Below, piece by piece: positions 13,270 through 15,377 of a stretch of DNA of 15,377 bases. Source of the stretch: an uncultured Collinsella sp. (GTDB taxonomy: Bacteria > Actinomycetota > Coriobacteriia > Coriobacteriales > Coriobacteriaceae); NCBI GenBank assembly GCA_900765115.1, contig CAAFQK010000100.1, positions 1 through 15,377 of the forward strand, given 5' to 3'. A program made the position numbers and the translations under genes. The notes under the pieces were generated by a model that worked only from the letters and a program-made list of their open reading frames with translations, ran no database searches and was not told where the DNA came from. The stretch's first letter is position 1, and every line of letters begins with the position of its first letter.

Positions 13270-13572
13270 ATGCGTTTCTATGTATCCGAAGTCATGATCC
13301 CCAGCGGTAAAAGTATTTGCCGCTGGGGATTTTTGCGCCCTTTTGGGCCTTGTATGGAGGATAGACATGAACATTATCAATATCGGGATTCTTGCCCATG
13401 TAGATGCGGGCAAGACGACACTGACAGAAAGCCTGCTGTATGCCAGCGGAACCATTTCAGAGCCGGGGAGCGTCGAAAAAGGGACAACGAGAACGGACAC
13501 TATGTTTTTGGAGCGGCAGCGTGGAATTACCATTCAAACGGCAGTCACTTCTTTCCAGTGGCACAGTTGTAA
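13270..13572 (+). other. Second tet leader frame without an early stop
   Basis: The frame from ATG 13270 reads MRFYVSEVMIPSGKSICRW, then GFLRPFGPCMED. Its segment PSGKSICRWGF resembles PSDKSIYHWDF of the 28-residue Tet(M) leader peptide (from memory). It runs through both arms of the attenuator hairpin. In Tet(M) the leader ends before the ribosome site. Here it continues past the tet start codon, out of frame, to 13572. There is no strong ribosome site, so translation is uncertain. An alternative 12-codon frame, 13259-13297 (MLAECVSMYPKS), ends at the hairpin base. Confidence 0.4.
13297..13334 (+). terminator. Transcription attenuator before tet
   Basis: ATCCCCAGCGGTAAA (13297-13311) pairs with TTTGCCGCTGGGGAT (13316-13330), 15 pairs with one G-U and a four-base loop, followed by TTTTT to 13334. 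It lies 33 bp before the tet start. This is the classic attenuator of Tn916-type ribosomal-protection genes, where read-through increases when tetracycline slows leader translation. Confidence 0.9.
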
Positions 13573-15286
13573 AGTCAATATTGTGGATACTCCCGGCCAC
13601 ATGGATTTCTTGGCAGAGGTATACCGCTCTCTGGCTGTTTTGGACGGGGCCATCTTGGTGCTCTCCGCTAAAGATGGCGTGCAGGCCCAGACCCGTGTTC
13701 TGTTCCATGCCCTACGGAAATTGAACATCCCGACCATTATCTTTATCAACAAGATCGACCAGGTTGGCATTGATTTGGAGAGCGTATATCAGTCTGTTCG
13801 GGATAAGCTCTCCGCTGATATTATCATCAAGCAGACAGTGTCGCTGTCCTCGAAAAAAACTCTGACAGAAAACACTAGTGCAGAGGTGTGGGATTCGGTC
13901 ATCGAAAATAACGATGAGTTATTGGCAAAGTATATCGCAGGAGAATCAATCAGTCAGAAAGAACTTGCGCAAGAAGAACAGCGGCGAGTTCAAGACGCCT
14001 CCCTGCTCCCGGTCTATCATGGTAGCGCCAAAAACGGCCTTGGCATTCAACAGTTGATGGATGCGGTGATAGGGCTGTTCCAATCGACCAAGGAACAGGG
14101 GAGCGCCGCCCTGTGCGGTAGAGTTTTTAAGGTGGAGTATACAGATTGCGGCCAGAGGCTTGTCTATCTGCGGCTATACAGCGGAACGCTGCGTCTGCGG
14201 GATACGGTGGCCCTAGCCGGGAGAGAAAAGCTGAAAATCACAGAGATGCGTATTCCATCCAAAGGGGAGATTGTTCGGACAGATACCGCCCATAAGGGCG
14301 AAATTGTCATCCTTCCCAGCGACAGCTTGAGATTAAACGATATATTGGGGGACAAAACCCAACTTCCTCGTGAAATGTGGAGTGATGTTCCCTTCCCTAT
14401 GCTGCGGACGACGATTACGCCAAAAACGGCAGAGCAAAGAGACCGGTTGCTGGACGCTCTTACGCAAATTGCGGATACTGACCCGCTTTTGCACTACGAG
14501 GTGGATTCCACCACCCATGAGATCATTCTTTCTTTTTTGGGTCGGATGCAGTTGGAGGTTGTTTCCGCTTTGCTGACGGAAAAATACAAGATTGAAACAG
14601 CAGTGAAGGAACCCGCCGTCATTTATTTAGAGCGGCCGCTCAAAGTGGCCAGTCACACCATCCATATCGAGGTGCCGCCTAACCCGTTTTGGGCATCTAT
14701 CGGACTGTCTGTTACACCGCTCCCGCTTGGCTCCGGTGTAAAATACGAGAGCCGGGTTTCCCTGGGATACCTGAACCAGAGTTTTCAAAACGCTGTCATG
14801 GATGGTATCCGTTACGGTTTGGGGCAAGGCTTGTATGGCTGGAACGTAACGGACTGTAAGATTTGCTTTGAATACGGACTTTACTATAGCCCGGTCAGTA
14901 CGCCGGCGGACTTCCGCTCATTGGCCCCGATTGTATTGGAACAGGCATTGAAGAAATCTGGGACGCAGTTGCTGGAACCTTATCTCTCCTTCACCCTCTA
15001 TGCGCCCCAGGAATACCTTTCCAGGGCTTATCATGATGCGCCGAAATACTGTGCCACCATCGAAACGGCCCAGATAAAAAAGGATGAAGTTGTCTTTACT
15101 GGCGAGATTCCCGCCCGTTGCATACAGGCATACCGTACTGATTTGGCCTTTTACACCAACGGGCGGAGTGTGTGCCTGACGGAACTGAAAGGGTATCAGG
15201 CCACTGTCGGCGAGCCAATCATCCAGCCCCGTCGTCCAAACAGCCGTTTGGATAAGGTGCGCCATATGTTCAGTAAGATTCCTTGA
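13367..15286 (+). CDS. tet(W): Tet(W)-type tetracycline resistance ribosomal protection protein
   Basis: This 639-residue, EF-G-like GTPase removes tetracycline from the ribosomal A site. The GTPase motifs are AHVDAGKT (10-17), DTPGHMD (74-80) and NKID (128-131). The domain IV loop YSPV (507-510), which reaches the drug site in Tet(O)/Tet(M), is intact, and the family ending PRRPNSRLDKVRHMF is present. Length equals Tet(W). Compared with Tet(W) as I remember it, many scattered residues differ, for example N2, T29, the segment around 160-175 and the last residues SKIP, so it may be a divergent Tet(W) allele or a mosaic. ATG 13367 follows TGGAGG with 7 bp spacing. TTG 13343 upstream in frame is not credible. 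GC content is clearly lower than the backbone. Confidence 0.95.
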   Translation: MNIINIGILAHVDAGKTTLTESLLYASGTISEPGSVEKGTTRTDTMFLERQRGITIQTAVTSFQWHSCKVNIVDTPGHMDFLAEVYRSLAVLDGAILVLSAKDGVQAQTRVLFHALRKLNIPTIIFINKIDQVGIDLESVYQSVRDKLSADIIIKQTVSLSSKKTLTENTSAEVWDSVIENNDELLAKYIAGESISQKELAQEEQRRVQDASLLPVYHGSAKNGLGIQQLMDAVIGLFQSTKEQGSAALCGRVFKVEYTDCGQRLVYLRLYSGTLRLRDTVALAGREKLKITEMRIPSKGEIVRTDTAHKGEIVILPSDSLRLNDILGDKTQLPREMWSDVPFPMLRTTITPKTAEQRDRLLDALTQIADTDPLLHYEVDSTTHEIILSFLGRMQLEVVSALLTEKYKIETAVKEPAVIYLERPLKVASHTIHIEVPPNPFWASIGLSVTPLPLGSGVKYESRVSLGYLNQSFQNAVMDGIRYGLGQGLYGWNVTDCKICFEYGLYYSPVSTPADFRSLAPIVLEQALKKSGTQLLEPYLSFTLYAPQEYLSRAYHDAPKYCATIETAQIKKDEVVFTGEIPARCIQAYRTDLAFYTNGRSVCLTELKGYQATVGEPIIQPRRPNSRLDKVRHMFSKIP

Positions 15287-15352
15287 GGTTGATTTCCGAT
15301 CTCAGCCGAACACATTGAGCTGACGGCACGCTCCCGCAGTTAGTCGAACGCC

Positions 15353-15377
15353 CCCGAGGTCCCATCCGGGACCCGGG
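15353..15377. repeat. GC-rich hairpin at the window end
   Basis: CCCG plus GGTCCC (15353-15363, with a bulged A) pairs with GGGACC plus CGGG (15368-15377), ten pairs around an ATCC loop. It reaches exactly to the last base. It lacks a T-tract in view. The 66 bp between tet and this hairpin hold no gene that I can see. Confidence 0.6.

Overview
The window looks like a contig from a high-GC, anaerobic gut actinobacterium of the class Coriobacteriia, most likely Collinsella or a close relative. This is inferred from the strong GC bias at third codon positions, the soluble multi-cluster ferredoxin-like protein and the general style of the genes. It was not confirmed by any search. The window falls into three parts: chromosomal backbone, an integrative-element module, and a tetracycline-resistance segment.

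Backbone (1-7513). It opens with a 63-bp near-perfect palindrome. Then come an internally deleted glycerol-dehydrogenase-like gene, a 417-residue protein with four [4Fe-4S] motifs, the ribosome-associated ATPase YchF and a small DUF1648 membrane protein. Next is a divergent pair, an unknown 129-residue protein and a 72-residue XRE regulator, separated by a perfect 24-bp palindrome. A gene-free stretch with a divergent inverted repeat pair follows, then a cytoplasmic type I L-asparaginase on the minus strand, and finally guaA (GMP synthase).

Integrative module (about 7514-12100). The roughly 620 bp after guaA hold a rho-independent terminator and a cluster of short repeats (GGGGAGTAAA and its complement) but no convincing gene. 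An XRE repressor on the minus strand is divergent from an excisionase-integrase-MobC-like operon. The 100 bp between them carry back-to-back promoters and three evenly built operators, GTAC-N6-GTAC, which resembles a phage-style lysogeny/excision switch. A convergent cargo gene encodes a fused DUF262/DUF1524 protein of the GmrSD type (modified-DNA restriction). This block uses AGG and ATA codons that the backbone genes avoid, consistent with transfer. The end of guaA is a plausible integration point, but the second attachment site is not in the window.

Resistance segment (about 12220-15377). The C-terminal part of a MobV/Pre-type relaxase (TnpZ-like) is followed by a TnpW-like gene cut off after 19 codons. 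Together they look like the remains of a Tn4451-type mobilizable element. A ribosomal-protection tetracycline resistance gene of the Tet(W) type follows. It has a complete Tn916-style attenuator leader: promoter, short leader peptide MRQGILK, a nested hairpin, and a terminator hairpin just before the ribosome binding site. The window stops inside a GC-rich hairpin 90 bp after the tet gene, so what lies beyond is unknown.

No rRNA, tRNA or CRISPR array was found. The points most worth following are the triple GTAC operator, the GGGGAGTAAA cluster beside guaA, the pairing of a GmrSD-type defence gene with a tet gene on one mosaic island, and the leader frame that runs without a stop into the tet gene.
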